Counted from the first letter of the stretch, positions 1-9,275 are shown. The stretch is DNA of 64,000 nt from SIG480 sp045586595 (GCA_045586595.1 JAZNAQ010000011.1:6402-70401), one strand, 5' to 3'. A program made the numbers and translations. The notes: generated by a model not told the origin, from the sequence alone.

Positions 1-2375
1 CGTATCCCTGAAAGCGCCATATTAAGCGTTCTCGGAATAGGTGTTGCAGTCAGAGTAAGAACGTCTACCTCCTTAGTCATTTCTTTTAAGCGCTCCTTGT
101 GCGATACACCAAAGCGCTGTTCTTCATCAACTATAAGCAAACCAAGATTTTTAAATGATACACTCTTTGCAAGAAGCTTGTGTGTGCCGATTATCAAATC
201 TAGTTCGCCCGACTTCGCACCGCGGATGGTTTCTCTGTTCTGCTTATCCGAGCAGAATCGCGATGTTAGCCCTATCTTAACAGGATAATTTGAAAATCTG
301 CGGCATGCTGTCATATAATGCTGCTCAGCAAGAACAGTTGTAGGCACAAGAATAGCAACCTGCTTGCCGCCGAGTATGCACTTCATTGCGGCACGGAAAG
401 CAACTTCGGTTTTACCAAACCCAACATCTCCGCAGAGCAGTCTGTCCATCGGATAACGCCGTTGCATATCTCCTTTTATTTCAGCACTGCAACGAAGCTG
501 GTCATCTGTTTCTTCAAACTCAAACGACTCTTCAAACTCTTTCTGCCAGTCGTTATCTGGCGGAAACGCTTCTCTTTCCATAGCTTGGCGAGCCGCATAT
601 AGCTTTATAAGCTCCTCTGCAAGCTCTTTTGCCGCTCCTTTGGCGCGCATTTTCGCCTTTTGCCACTCTCCGCCTCCGAGTTTCGAAAGCCTTATCCCTG
701 AATCTTCTCCTCCGCCTATATACTTCGATACCATGTCAAGCTGGGTTACCGGAACATACAGCGCATCTGTACCCAGATACATTATTTTAATATAGTCCTT
801 CTCAACCCCGTCTGTCTTTATCTTTGATATTCCTGCAAACCTTCCTATACCGTGAAGGTCATGAACAACAAGGCATCCAGGAGTGAGGTCTCGGTAGTTA
901 TTTATCCTTTTGCTGTTCTTTTTATCGCGTCTGATTCTACCTTTTTTCGAAGCTGTACGCATGAGCTGACCTTCAGTAAACAGCGCAAAGTCTACCCCGG
1001 GGTAAGCAAACCCTGCAGACAACACACCCTCGCCTATAACAGCACACGGCTTTTCCGGAAGCTTTGCAAGCATAAGATCAACACTTGCGTTTATTCCGCG
1101 CTCACGCAAAAGGAGTTGCATATTCTCTGCGCTTTTTTTGTTGCCAGCAAGAATCACTACACGGTTTCCGTCTGCAATGTACTCTGCAATTTCTGAGCAG
1201 GCGAGCTCTAAATTCCCTCCGTAGCTCGGGAGCTGACGTGCTATCATACTAAGTACGGACTTCGGTGCAATGCCGTATTCTGCACGCACAAATGCTTCTA
1301 AAAATACACTTTGGCGCTCAGAAATAAATTTTTGCACAAGCTCAAAGCCCTCACAGAAACAATCGGTATCGGGCAGCAGAATGCCTCCGAATATAAGGCT
1401 TTTTACATCTTCAATTTCGCGTCTTCGCTCACGTCCGGCGGCATCCCGAATTCGGTAATAATCAACAATAAATATTATCGAGTACTCTGATATATAGTCA
1501 AGCCCACAGGTGTGATCTGTATAAATCAAATTAAAATATCTGTCGCGTGCGCGAAGAGGCAACCCCGCCTCAATTAAATCAATATCACCCTCAAGAGTTT
1601 TTATAAGTCTTTCATTCTTTTTCTTTCTCTTATTCTCTCGAGAAAGCTCCGCCTTCAGTTTTTCACAAAGCTCCCCATATTCCCCACTCTCAAGTGTTGT
1701 CGCCGGAAGAAGTTTTGCAACTCTTGTATTTTCAATTCTACGCTGAGATTCAGTCTCAAAGAGCCCCATGGAGTCTATTTCATCTCCAAAAAACTCCACG
1801 CGTACCGGATTCTCGCTCCCCGGCGAAAATATATCAACTATACCTCCCCGTACGGCGAACTGCCCCTCGCTCTCTACCTGCTCACCCCTGACATAGCCGT
1901 ATGCCACAAGACGTCGACAAAGCCCCTCCTGTGACATTTCGTCCCCAAGCTTCAGCGTTATTGTTTTTCCCGCAACATTCTCCCGTGGAGGAGTTCTCTG
2001 CATAAGCGAGAATACTGGCGCAAGCGTTATCCCCGCTTCCCCGTCAGCCATAGCCTTGAGCGTAGCTATCCTCTCATGTTCAAATTCATGTGAAACTGAA
2101 TCAACATCATGAAACGAGCGTTCAAGTATAGGAAGAATGTGTGGAGTCTCGCCACACATAACTTCGATATCCCGCGCTGCACGCCTTGCATCCAACTCGT
2201 CTGCATATATACATACAATCTGTTTCTTTGTAATCATACGCACAGCCGCTATTATATGCGCTTTGTGTACGGCAGATAAGCCGGAGAGTGCTATAGGGCA
2301 TTCTCCGGCATCCAATTTTTGCAAAAGCATCGCAAAGTCTTTATTCTGTTTTAGTGCATCACTCAGAGCAAGCAT
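1..2375 (-). CDS. mfd: Transcription-repair coupling factor Mfd (3' end beyond window)
   Basis: Mfd is a DNA translocase that removes stalled RNA polymerase from lesions and recruits UvrA. The reading frame is open from an ATG at 2375 to the window edge, giving 791 residues of a protein usually about 1,150 long. Visible parts are a UvrB-like N-terminal region (about 1-350), a CarD-like RNA-polymerase-interaction domain near residue 497 (motif VVHDLHGIGRF), Walker A GDVGFGKTE near 650 and a DEEQ box near 750, followed by TATPIPRTL. The translocation and D7 domains lie outside. The start has GAGGCAGG upstream and sits 15 bases after pth, so the two are probably cotranscribed. Confidence 0.95.
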   Translation of the reverse strand, partial: MLALSDALKQNKDFAMLLQKLDAGECPIALSGLSAVHKAHIIAAVRMITKKQIVCIYADELDARRAARDIEVMCGETPHILPILERSFHDVDSVSHEFEHERIATLKAMADGEAGITLAPVFSLMQRTPPRENVAGKTITLKLGDEMSQEGLCRRLVAYGYVRGEQVESEGQFAVRGGIVDIFSPGSENPVRVEFFGDEIDSMGLFETESQRRIENTRVAKLLPATTLESGEYGELCEKLKAELSRENKRKKKNERLIKTLEGDIDLIEAGLPLRARDRYFNLIYTDHTCGLDYISEYSIIFIVDYYRIRDAAGRERRREIEDVKSLIFGGILLPDTDCFCEGFELVQKFISERQSVFLEAFVRAEYGIAPKSVLSMIARQLPSYGGNLELACSEIAEYIADGNRVVILAGNKKSAENMQLLLRERGINASVDLMLAKLPEKPCAVIGEGVLSAGFAYPGVDFALFTEGQLMRTASKKGRIRRDKKNSKRINNYRDLTPGCLVVHDLHGIGRFAGISKIKTDGVEKDYIKIMYLGTDALYVPVTQLDMVSKYIGGGEDSGIRLSKLGGGEWQKAKMRAKGAAKELAEELIKLYAARQAMEREAFPPDNDWQKEFEESFEFEETDDQLRCSAEIKGDMQRRYPMDRLLCGDVGFGKTEVAFRAAMKCILGGKQVAILVPTTVLAEQHYMTACRRFSNYPVKIGLTSRFCSDKQNRETIRGAKSGELDLIIGTHKLLAKSVSFKNLGLLIVDEEQRFGVSHKERLKEMTKEVDVLTLTATPIPRTLNMALSGI

Positions 2376-2390
2376 CAAATTTTCCTGCCT

Positions 2391-3011
2391 CTAATTGTAT
2401 TTTTGCGCCGCTGACGCACAGCCACTGCTAATTATCTCGACTACCGCCTTACATGAGCGGTCTATCGCATCTGATAATTTTTCTCTTTCTTCGGGCGAAA
2501 ATGAGCCTAAAACCCAACCTATAAGCTCTCCTGAACCGCCCGGAGCACCGACACCGACTTTTATACGAGGGAATATATCTGTACCGGTGCGCTCAATTAT
2601 ATTCTTTATTCCGTTATGCCCTCCGGCGCTCCCCTTTGCGCGGATTCGTATTTTACCCGCCGGAAGCGATATGTCATCATAAACAACAATAACACGTTCC
2701 ATCGGGATCTTATAAAAAGCCGCAGCTTCCCTTACCGAGTCACCCGAAAGGTTCATAAATGTCTGAGGTTTAAGAAGCAACACACTTTGACCGGCAATTT
2801 CGCCTCTGCCGCAAAGCGCTTTAAACTTCATTTCTCGTACATCAATTTTATTTATCGCAGCAAGCGTGTCAAGTGCAATGAACCCGGTATTATGACGTGA
2901 TGTTTCGTATTCCTTACCCGGGTTTCCGAGCCCTGCAACTATCCACTCAGGCTTTCCGGCCGGTGTCTTTCGCTCGCTCTCAATTTTCTTGAAAAGGTCG
3001 AATATCGACAC
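2391..3011 (-). CDS. pth: Peptidyl-tRNA hydrolase
   Basis: This enzyme recycles tRNA by hydrolysing peptidyl-tRNA released from ribosomes. The family signature GLGNPGKEYETSRHNTGF holds the catalytic His (residue 40) and Asn30; MNLSG (Asn87), VYDD and GGHNGIKN (His132) match the other active-site positions. The protein is 206 residues, with about 20 extra N-terminal residues compared with the Escherichia coli enzyme. The start is GTG with a GGGTGA site, which overlaps the stop of the preceding glmU-like gene. The gene belongs to a minus-strand operon with glmU-like and mfd, a conserved order in Firmicutes. Confidence 0.95.
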   Translation of the reverse strand: MSIFDLFKKIESERKTPAGKPEWIVAGLGNPGKEYETSRHNTGFIALDTLAAINKIDVREMKFKALCGRGEIAGQSVLLLKPQTFMNLSGDSVREAAAFYKIPMERVIVVYDDISLPAGKIRIRAKGSAGGHNGIKNIIERTGTDIFPRIKVGVGAPGGSGELIGWVLGSFSPEEREKLSDAIDRSCKAVVEIISSGCASAAQKYN

Positions 3012-3017
3012 GCAAAA

Positions 3018-3734
3018 TCACCCGTTTTTCTTTTTGCGATTTGCTTCAAAAATTTTAGAAGCCCGCTCTTCTTTTACCGTCTGACGTGCACGCGCAATAG
3101 CAAGCGCATCAGAGGGCACCTCGTCTGTTATTGTAGAACCTGCTGCAAGAAGTGCTCCCGCACCAACCTTTACCGGTGCTATGAGGTTTACATTGCAACC
3201 TACAAACGCATTGTCTCCGATTTCTGTTCTGTATTTACCAACGCCGTCGTAGTTGACTGTTATTGAGCCGCAACCCATATTTACGCTCTTTCCGAGCGTG
3301 GCATCGCCTATATACGAAAGATGAGAAACCTTGCTGCCTGTATCAAGCGTTGCGTTTTTAAACTCTACAAAGTTGCCTACTCTGCACTTTTCGCCAACAT
3401 CGCAACCGTTACGCAAATGTGCAAACGGGCCAACGGTAGTTCCGTCGCCAATCTTACTATCGCTTATCTTTGATGAATTAACTTTAACATCGTTTCCTAT
3501 AACACTGTCTGTTATAACGCTGTTCGGACCGATTTCACATCCGCTTCCTATCTTACACCCCTCGCCAATTACAACGCCCGGAAGAATGACGGTATCTGCA
3601 CCGATTTCAACATCCTCTGCTATGTCGGCACTTAGGTCACTGAAGAGGACGCCGTTTTTAAGGTGTTTCTTTATTATCGCTATTCGCTTTTTCTCATACC
3701 TCTTTAAATCTCCAATATTACCGAATCCTGTCAT
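3018..3734 (-). CDS. GlmU-like N-acetyltransferase lacking the uridylyltransferase domain
   Basis: The 238 residues correspond to the linker helix and left-handed beta-helix of GlmU, the domain that acetylates glucosamine-1-phosphate. Hexapeptide repeats run through the protein, with GPFAHLRNG, SHLSYIGDA (His equivalent to the catalytic His363 of E. coli GlmU) and GCGSITVNYDG, which bind substrate and acetyl-CoA. The N-terminal pyrophosphorylase domain (about 230 residues) is absent. It is not simply frameshifted away: a GGAGGT ribosome site lies just before this ATG and upstream is an AT-rich promoter region. The acetyltransferase call is firm. Whether the UDP-GlcNAc uridylyl step is done by a separate protein is inferred. 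Confidence 0.85.
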   Translation of the reverse strand: MTGFGNIGDLKRYEKKRIAIIKKHLKNGVLFSDLSADIAEDVEIGADTVILPGVVIGEGCKIGSGCEIGPNSVITDSVIGNDVKVNSSKISDSKIGDGTTVGPFAHLRNGCDVGEKCRVGNFVEFKNATLDTGSKVSHLSYIGDATLGKSVNMGCGSITVNYDGVGKYRTEIGDNAFVGCNVNLIAPVKVGAGALLAAGSTITDEVPSDALAIARARQTVKEERASKIFEANRKKKNG

Positions 3735-3754
3735 TTTCTTACCTCCGATTTCTG

Positions 3755-3783
3755 ATATAAAGTAAAATTACCTGTAAGTCCAA
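3755..3783 (-). promoter_or_regulatory. Promoter of glmU-like/pth/mfd operon
   Basis: On the minus strand TTGGAC (3778-3783) and TTATAT (3755-3760) are 17 bases apart, about 20 bases before the ribosome site of the glmU-like gene. This is an unverified sigma-A type match. Confidence 0.5.
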
Positions 3784-3877
3784 ACGGATTTACTTGCTAA
3801 ATTTTCCCACATTATTATTTTAATAAAAATTATCTTTTCCGTCAATAGCCCGAATAAAAAAACGTACAAACAAAATA

Positions 3878-4591
3878 CTATTTTCTTTGATATATCCTAC
3901 GCGTTTCTTCGCTCTCGCTACCGTCAGCATTTTTCAAAACAAGAGCAGGCATAAGCTTTATCCCGCTCCCTCCGCCTTTGCGTGCCTCAAGCAGCACGAG
4001 CGACGGCTCCGCTAAAACAGTATCCTGAACAAGGCGCATACGCTTTGGCGCAAGATTATGCTTCTCAAGCGCAGAAAACAAATCTGCAAGACGTGAGGGG
4101 CGATAAACAAGAGAAAAACTTCCGCCAAACTTCAGCAGATATGCTGCGGCTGCGCACACATCATCTATTGTACAGCAAATTTCCATCCTCGCGCACAACA
4201 GCTCCTCTCGCTCTGTACGAAGGCCTCCGTCCGCCTGCATAAACGGAGGATTTGACACAACCGAGTCAAAACTTTCGGCACCGAAAACATCTCTCACCCT
4301 TTTCAGGTCAATATTATATACTGCCATACGGTCTTGGATATTGTTGTGAACTGCATTGCGCTCACACAACTTTGCCGCGCCTTCAACTATTTCAACGCCA
4401 CATAATGAAATATCCTCATGCCTTGCTGCCAAAAGCACCGATACCGCGCCGCTGCCGCAACCCAGGTCGCATACTCGTGCGTGCTTCGGAACACGCGCAA
4501 ACTCCGAAAGCAACATTGCGTCCGTACCGAGCTTTAAGTATTTTTTATCTTGTTCCATCACAAAACCATTTATCCCGAGTTCGTCAAGCAT
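3878..4591 (-). CDS. trmN6: tRNA1(Val) adenine-37 N6-methyltransferase family (TrmN6/YabB)
   Basis: This is an SAM-dependent methyltransferase of the family that modifies A37 of tRNA-Val. The SAM-binding loop DLGCGSGAV is at residues 42-50 and the amino-methyltransferase motif NPPF at 114-117, preceded by the family N-terminus (KYLKLGTDAMLLSEF). The length of 237 residues is normal. The ATG has a GGAGG site (CACGGAGGAAATACG). It is transcribed away from rny from its own promoter. The exact tRNA target is inferred from the family. Confidence 0.85.
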   Translation of the reverse strand: MLDELGINGFVMEQDKKYLKLGTDAMLLSEFARVPKHARVCDLGCGSGAVSVLLAARHEDISLCGVEIVEGAAKLCERNAVHNNIQDRMAVYNIDLKRVRDVFGAESFDSVVSNPPFMQADGGLRTEREELLCARMEICCTIDDVCAAAAYLLKFGGSFSLVYRPSRLADLFSALEKHNLAPKRMRLVQDTVLAEPSLVLLEARKGGGSGIKLMPALVLKNADGSESEETRRIYQRK

Positions 4592-4621
4592 CGTATTTCC
4601 TCCGTGATATTTCTGACCTTA

Positions 4622-4650
4622 ATGTTATCGTGACGGTGAGCAAAAGTCAA
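4622..4650 (-). promoter_or_regulatory. Promoter of trmN6
   Basis: On the minus strand TTGACT (4645-4650) and TAACAT (4622-4627) are separated by 17 bases, about 30 bases upstream of the start codon. It is back to back with the rny promoter. Confidence 0.6.
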
Positions 4651-4694
4651 GAATTAAAAATTGAATATTTTTTCAAAAATACGACTTCTTGACC

Positions 4695-4723
4695 TTGACA
4701 TATTGTCGTTTTACATCTAAAAT
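4695..4723 (+). promoter_or_regulatory. Promoter of rny
   Basis: TTGACA (4695-4700), a 17-base spacer and TAAAAT (4718-4723) form a near-consensus sigma-A promoter. The start codon is 142 bases downstream, so the mRNA would carry an AT-rich leader of about 130 bases with no recognised riboswitch. Confidence 0.7.
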
Positions 4724-4864
4724 ATATAAGTGGGTAATATCGTTGTTATTGATTGCGCTGTGTGGAATTTTCCGCATTTTACAATAACTTGATTTTATTA
4801 CATAAAGTATTAGAATTAAAAAAATTAAAAAGCACTACACAACAAAGGAGGTAATGCAACTAAC

Positions 4865-6430
4865 ATGAATTTTTCCGAAATATCCCCCATCGCATGGCTT
4901 ATAATAGCGGCGGTTTGCGTCGTTTTAGCTGTTATTGCATTCGTTCTCGGAATCACATTCCGCAAAAAGATAGCTGAGAAAACGATCTCAAGCGCTGAGA
5001 ATGAAGCAAAAAGAATTGTAAATGACTCCATAAAAACCGCAGAGAGTAAAAAACGCGAGCTCCTTATCGAAGCAAAAGAAGAAATTCACAAAAGCAGAAC
5101 TGAATTCGACCGCGAGATGAAGGACAGGCGCGCAGAGCTCCAGAAACAAGAGCGCCGTGTTGTTCAGAGAGAAGAATCTCTTGATAAAAAGCACGAAGCG
5201 ATTGAGCAGAAGGATGCTACTCTCGCAAAAAAAATCAAAGATAACGAAGCACTCAACGAAGAGCTCAAGCTGATAAAGCGCAGTCAGCTTGAAATGCTCG
5301 AAAAGATTTCAGGATACACCGCAGAAGAAGCGAAACAGTATCTCATTCAGAATCTCGAATCAGAAGTCCGTCATGACTATGCCATCCGCCTTAAGGATTT
5401 GGAAGCACAGTTTAAAGACGAAGCAGATGAAAAAGCTCGCAGATTGATTTCCCTTGCAATTCAGAAGTGTGCTGCAGACCATGTTGCAGAGGCAACTGTT
5501 TCGGTTGTTCCGCTACCTAACGATGAAATGAAAGGCCGCATCATTGGCCGAGAGGGTCGTAACATCCGTACCCTTGAAACACTCACAGGTGTTGACCTCA
5601 TCATTGATGATACACCCGAGGCAATCACACTCTCAAGCTTTGACCCTGTAAGACGCGAAGTTGCTCGTCTGTCACTTGAGAAACTTATTTCCGACGGCCG
5701 CATTCATCCTGCAAGAATCGAAGAAATGGTTGAAAAGGCCCGCCGTGACGTTGACCACGTCATCAAGCAAGAGGGTGAGCGCGCAACATTTGATACCGGC
5801 GTTCACGGACTAAACCCAGAAATCATAAAGCTTCTCGGCCGTCTTCGCTTCCGTACAAGCTACGGCCAGAACGTACTCAAACATTCAATCGAGGTTGCTC
5901 ACATCGCAGGTCTCCTTGCCGCAGAGCTTGGCGTTGACGTTATGCTTGCAAAGCGTGCAGGCCTTCTCCATGACCTTGGCAAAAGCGTTGACCATGAGGT
6001 TGAAGGCTCACACGTCTCAATCGGTGTTGACCTCGCAAAGAAGTATAAAGAAAACGAAGACGTTATTCATGCAATTCACGCTCATCATGGCGATGTAGAG
6101 CCCAGAACTATTATTGCATGTCTTGTCCAGGCTGCCGATGCGATAAGTGCAGCACGCCCCGGCGCAAGGCGAGAAAACCTTGAAAACTACATCAAGCGTC
6201 TTGAGAAGCTCGAGGAGATTGCAACAAGCTTTGACGGAGTTGAGCGTTCATATGCTATCCAGGCAGGCCGCGAGGTCCGCATAATCGTAAAGCCGGATGA
6301 AGTAAATGACGATGAGCTCATTCTTCTCTCTCGTGAGCTTGCTAAGAAGATAGAAAGTGAGCTTGAATACCCCGGTCAGATTAAAGTTCATCTTATCCGC
6401 GAGACTCGCGCTATCGACTATGCAAAGTAA
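4865..6430 (+). CDS. rny: Ribonuclease Y
   Basis: RNase Y is a membrane-anchored endoribonuclease that starts mRNA decay in Firmicutes. The protein shows one N-terminal membrane helix (about residues 7-29), a long charged coiled coil, a KH RNA-binding domain (GRIIGREGRN from residue 224) and an HD domain (His340 and HD pair at 369-370 in LLHDLGKSVDHE). Its 521 residues match the usual length. The ribosome site is AAAGGAGGT. The gene is followed by ymdB, the same pairing as in Bacillus subtilis. Confidence 0.97.
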   Translation: MNFSEISPIAWLIIAAVCVVLAVIAFVLGITFRKKIAEKTISSAENEAKRIVNDSIKTAESKKRELLIEAKEEIHKSRTEFDREMKDRRAELQKQERRVVQREESLDKKHEAIEQKDATLAKKIKDNEALNEELKLIKRSQLEMLEKISGYTAEEAKQYLIQNLESEVRHDYAIRLKDLEAQFKDEADEKARRLISLAIQKCAADHVAEATVSVVPLPNDEMKGRIIGREGRNIRTLETLTGVDLIIDDTPEAITLSSFDPVRREVARLSLEKLISDGRIHPARIEEMVEKARRDVDHVIKQEGERATFDTGVHGLNPEIIKLLGRLRFRTSYGQNVLKHSIEVAHIAGLLAAELGVDVMLAKRAGLLHDLGKSVDHEVEGSHVSIGVDLAKKYKENEDVIHAIHAHHGDVEPRTIIACLVQAADAISAARPGARRENLENYIKRLEKLEEIATSFDGVERSYAIQAGREVRIIVKPDEVNDDELILLSRELAKKIESELEYPGQIKVHLIRETRAIDYAK

Positions 6431-6446
6431 ATAAATTTAAAATCTT

Positions 6447-6496
6447 AGTGGTGTAATTCAGATATTTGTGGTACAATATCAATGGATTACACCACT
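6447..6496 (+). promoter_or_regulatory. Hairpin with an embedded extended -10 promoter upstream of ymdB
   Basis: Perfect 11-base arms AGTGGTGTAAT (6447-6457) and ATTACACCACT (6486-6496) enclose a 28-base loop. The loop holds TGGTACAAT (6469-6477), an extended -10 motif. A transcript starting there would begin inside or next to the right arm, so only read-through RNA from rny could form the stem. There is no clean T-run, so termination is uncertain. Confidence 0.45.
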
Positions 6497-6524
6497 CATT
6501 TATTTTTAGAAAGAGGTATACTCA

Positions 6525-7304
6525 TTGAAAATTCTTGCAATAGGCGATGTTGTTGGAAAAGGCGGCGTCCATGCCATAGAAACAAACCTTTCCGCACTCA
6601 AGCAGAAATACAATGCAAAGTTTACTGTCATAAACGGTGAAAACGCCGACATGGTAGGCATTCTCCCAGACCAGGCTGATACTCTCTTTAAGGCTGGCGC
6701 AGATGTCATTACACTCGGTAACCACACATGGGGCAGACGGCAGATTGCCTCATATATCGAGAACGAGGCATCCCTTCTCCGCCCCTACAACATCCCCGGC
6801 GATGCTCCGGGGTGCGGCTACGGTATATTTGATGCATTCGGAAAACGTGCTCTTGTTATAAGCCTGATGGGGCGTTGTGGAATGCAATTTGGCGCAGACA
6901 ACCCATTTTTTGCTGCAGACAACATCCTCAAAAAATGTGAAGGCAAATACGACTTTGCGCTCTGCGACTTTCACGCAGAAGCGACAAGTGAAAAGCAGGC
7001 ATTCGGTTTTTATGTAGACGGCAGAATTTCTGCAGTATGGGGCACGCACACACATGTACAGACAGCAGATGAAAAGATTTTGCCAAACGGAACCGGCTTT
7101 ATATGTGATCTCGGCATGACCGGACCTTATAACTCAGTAATAGGATGCACTCCCGAAAAGTCACTTGCTACATTTCTCGGTTCTATTCCCGAACGTTTTA
7201 CCGAAGCTTCGGGAGAGGTTATGATAAATGGCGCTTGTTTTGATATTACTGACGACGGAAAGTGTATCTCCGTTGAGAGAATAAACACCGTTTTGAAAGG
7301 ATAG
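6525..7304 (+). CDS. ymdB: YmdB-family metallophosphoesterase
   Basis: This belongs to the TIGR00282 family; B. subtilis YmdB hydrolyses 2',3'-cyclic nucleotides and influences biofilm/motility choice. Metal-binding motifs are MKILAIGDVVGKGG at the N-terminus, GENAD, GNHTWG and GTHTHVQT. The protein is 259 residues. The start is a TTG six bases after AGAGG. It follows rny and precedes a second phosphoesterase with a 5-base gap. Confidence 0.9.
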   Translation: MKILAIGDVVGKGGVHAIETNLSALKQKYNAKFTVINGENADMVGILPDQADTLFKAGADVITLGNHTWGRRQIASYIENEASLLRPYNIPGDAPGCGYGIFDAFGKRALVISLMGRCGMQFGADNPFFAADNILKKCEGKYDFALCDFHAEATSEKQAFGFYVDGRISAVWGTHTHVQTADEKILPNGTGFICDLGMTGPYNSVIGCTPEKSLATFLGSIPERFTEASGEVMINGACFDITDDGKCISVERINTVLKG

Positions 7305-7309
7305 AGTGT

Positions 7310-8380
7310 ATGGCTAAAATACTTCACACCGGTGACCTTCATCTTGACAGTGCATTCGTAGGGCTTTCTGCTGAGGCTGCAAGGAAGCGGCGTGCAGGGC
7401 TCCGTGAGCTGATGTCCAAAATCATTGATCTTGCAAACACAGAGGCCGTTGATGCAATAATTCTTGCAGGAGATATTTTTGACTCATACCCCATTCGCCC
7501 TGAAACCGCAGAAAGCTTTTTGCGCGATTTGAAACGGTCAAAGGCACCTGTTTTTATCTCCCCCGGGAATCACGACCCGTATACTGCAGATTCCCCTTAC
7601 AGAACACTTGAATTACCTGATAATGTACATATATTCACGTCACCTGCTCTCACCTCAGTCGAGCTTCCCGAATGTTCTTTGCGCATTTTTGGAGCAGCGT
7701 ATACAAGCGCAGTGTTTGATGAGCGCATCCTTAAAGATTTCAAGGTTCCGCAAGATGATTTTATAAACATAATCTCACTTCATTCAAACCTTTATACCGA
7801 CGGCTACAGCCCCGTTTCGGCAGAAGAAATCGGTGAAACATGTGCAGACTATATCGCTCTCGCGCATGTGCACAAGCCCACAGAAATACTCAAATCAAAA
7901 AATACATATTATGCCTACTGCGGATGCCTCGAGGCTCGTGATTTCGGCGAGCAGTATGACACCGGCCTATATTTGGGCGAGGTATCAAAAGGTAATGTGA
8001 ATTTAAAGCGATACAGCTTATCCGATATCAAATATCGTGAGGAAACTATTGATATAGAAGTGCATCCCGATGTCATTTCAGTTCTTCCCGCTCCATCATT
8101 CGGTGAACATTTACGCCTCACCCTTGTCGGAGAATGTGACCCTCCCGATATTGACACGATTTTTGAACAGTTGTCCTCTAAATATCTTGAACTTATAATA
8201 AATGACAGAACAACTGCCCCGCGGGACTTATGGCAGGGCCTCACAGAAGATAACCTTCGCGGTGCATTTCTCAAGAAAATGAAAGCCGCACTAGATGCGA
8301 GTGAGGATGAAGCTGAAAAAGCGAAAATTCTTCTTGCCGTAAAGTTCGGTATTGACGCAATAGAGAACAGAGATGTATAA
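7310..8380 (+). CDS. SbcD/YhaO-like DNA repair exonuclease (metallophosphoesterase)
   Basis: The calcineurin-like phosphoesterase motifs are GDLHLDSAF, GDIFD, GNHD, SLHSN and AHVHKP, in the order seen in Mre11/SbcD/YhaO nucleases. The 356 residues include a C-terminal cap region. Such proteins normally work with a Rad50/SbcC/YhaN ATPase encoded next door; here the next element is a terminator and no ATPase gene follows. The partner may be elsewhere, or this may be a stand-alone phosphoesterase. It is cotranscribed with ymdB. Confidence 0.75.
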   Translation: MAKILHTGDLHLDSAFVGLSAEAARKRRAGLRELMSKIIDLANTEAVDAIILAGDIFDSYPIRPETAESFLRDLKRSKAPVFISPGNHDPYTADSPYRTLELPDNVHIFTSPALTSVELPECSLRIFGAAYTSAVFDERILKDFKVPQDDFINIISLHSNLYTDGYSPVSAEEIGETCADYIALAHVHKPTEILKSKNTYYAYCGCLEARDFGEQYDTGLYLGEVSKGNVNLKRYSLSDIKYREETIDIEVHPDVISVLPAPSFGEHLRLTLVGECDPPDIDTIFEQLSSKYLELIINDRTTAPRDLWQGLTEDNLRGAFLKKMKAALDASEDEAEKAKILLAVKFGIDAIENRDV

Positions 8381-8381
8381 A

Positions 8382-8410
8382 AAAGCGATGAGGTAAAACC
8401 TCATCGCTTT
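8382..8410. terminator. Bidirectional terminator between sbcD-like and degV
   Basis: Perfect 13-base arms AAAGCGATGAGGT / ACCTCATCGCTTT surround an AAA loop, flanked by A-rich and T-rich sequence, between convergent genes. Confidence 0.9.
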
Positions 8411-8423
8411 AAACTTTATTCTT

Positions 8424-9275
8424 TTACTTTTCCATAAAGAGAACTCCCAGGGTTCCCGGGCCGCAGTGAGTAGATATAGTGCAGCTTGCACGGCTGATGT
8501 ATATTTCTTTGAATATCCCTGTTTCTTCAACCATCTTTTTTACATTGGCAAGTCTTTCTTCCGAAACACCCGAATGTGTGATGTACATACGTTCAGGGTT
8601 AATATTATCGTATTTTTCAAACTGTTCTTTCACATACTGCGAAAGCACCTTATCCATGTTTCCGCGGTATTTTTTCGCCGCATGAAGCTCACCTGTCTCG
8701 TTGTTTACCTCAATGCAAACCTTAAGACCGAGCATACCTGCCGCAAGTGCTGCAACACCCGAGCATCTTCCGCCCGCTTTCATAAATTCAAGCGTTTCAA
8801 GAACAAAGCTGCAGTGACTCTTTGAGCGAAGTGCCGATACTTCCTCAACTATCTGCTCAGCGCTTATCCCCTTTGCTATGCGCTCACCCGCTTCAATAAC
8901 AAGCAGAGCTATTGCACTGGATACATTTCGTGAATCAATAACGTGTACACCCGGAAGCTCAGCTGCGGCGAGAACGCATGACTGGTAGCTGCTTGTTATA
9001 GCTGAAGACAACGTAATGTGAATTACCTCATAGCCTTCGTCAACCCACGGTTTGAAGTACTCTATATACTCAGACGGATTTATCGCCGAAGTCTTCGGAA
9101 GATTCCCAGTCCTTCTGAATGATTCATACAAATCGTCGGGCATAATATCAACGCTGTCCATATACTTCTTATCTTCAAGGGTAATAGGATATGAAATAAG
9201 GTTTACAGAATATTTTTCACGAAGCTTGTCACCTATATCACAAGTGCGGTCTGCACTCAGAATTATCTTAGACAT
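8424..9275 (-). CDS. DegV family fatty-acid-binding protein (FakB-like)
   Basis: DegV/FakB proteins hold a fatty acid while the kinase FakA phosphorylates it. The 283 residues show the two-domain DegV fold signatures: SADRTCDIG at the N-terminus, KTSAINPSEY (ligand-contacting Thr/Ser) and VIDSRNVSSA. A FakA homologue is encoded at 18050-19702, so a FakA-FakB pair is plausible. The gene lies 24 bases after yebC and is likely cotranscribed with it. The acyl specificity is not visible. Confidence 0.9.
   Translation of the reverse strand: MSKIILSADRTCDIGDKLREKYSVNLISYPITLEDKKYMDSVDIMPDDLYESFRRTGNLPKTSAINPSEYIEYFKPWVDEGYEVIHITLSSAITSSYQSCVLAAAELPGVHVIDSRNVSSAIALLVIEAGERIAKGISAEQIVEEVSALRSKSHCSFVLETLEFMKAGGRCSGVAALAAGMLGLKVCIEVNNETGELHAAKKYRGNMDKVLSQYVKEQFEKYDNINPERMYITHSGVSEERLANVKKMVEETGIFKEIYISRASCTISTHCGPGTLGVLFMEK

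Noticed and set aside
3735..3877. Remnant of the GlmU uridylyltransferase domain upstream of the acetyltransferase
   Set aside because: The interval is only 143 bases, AT-rich, and contains a promoter; no coding trace is visible.
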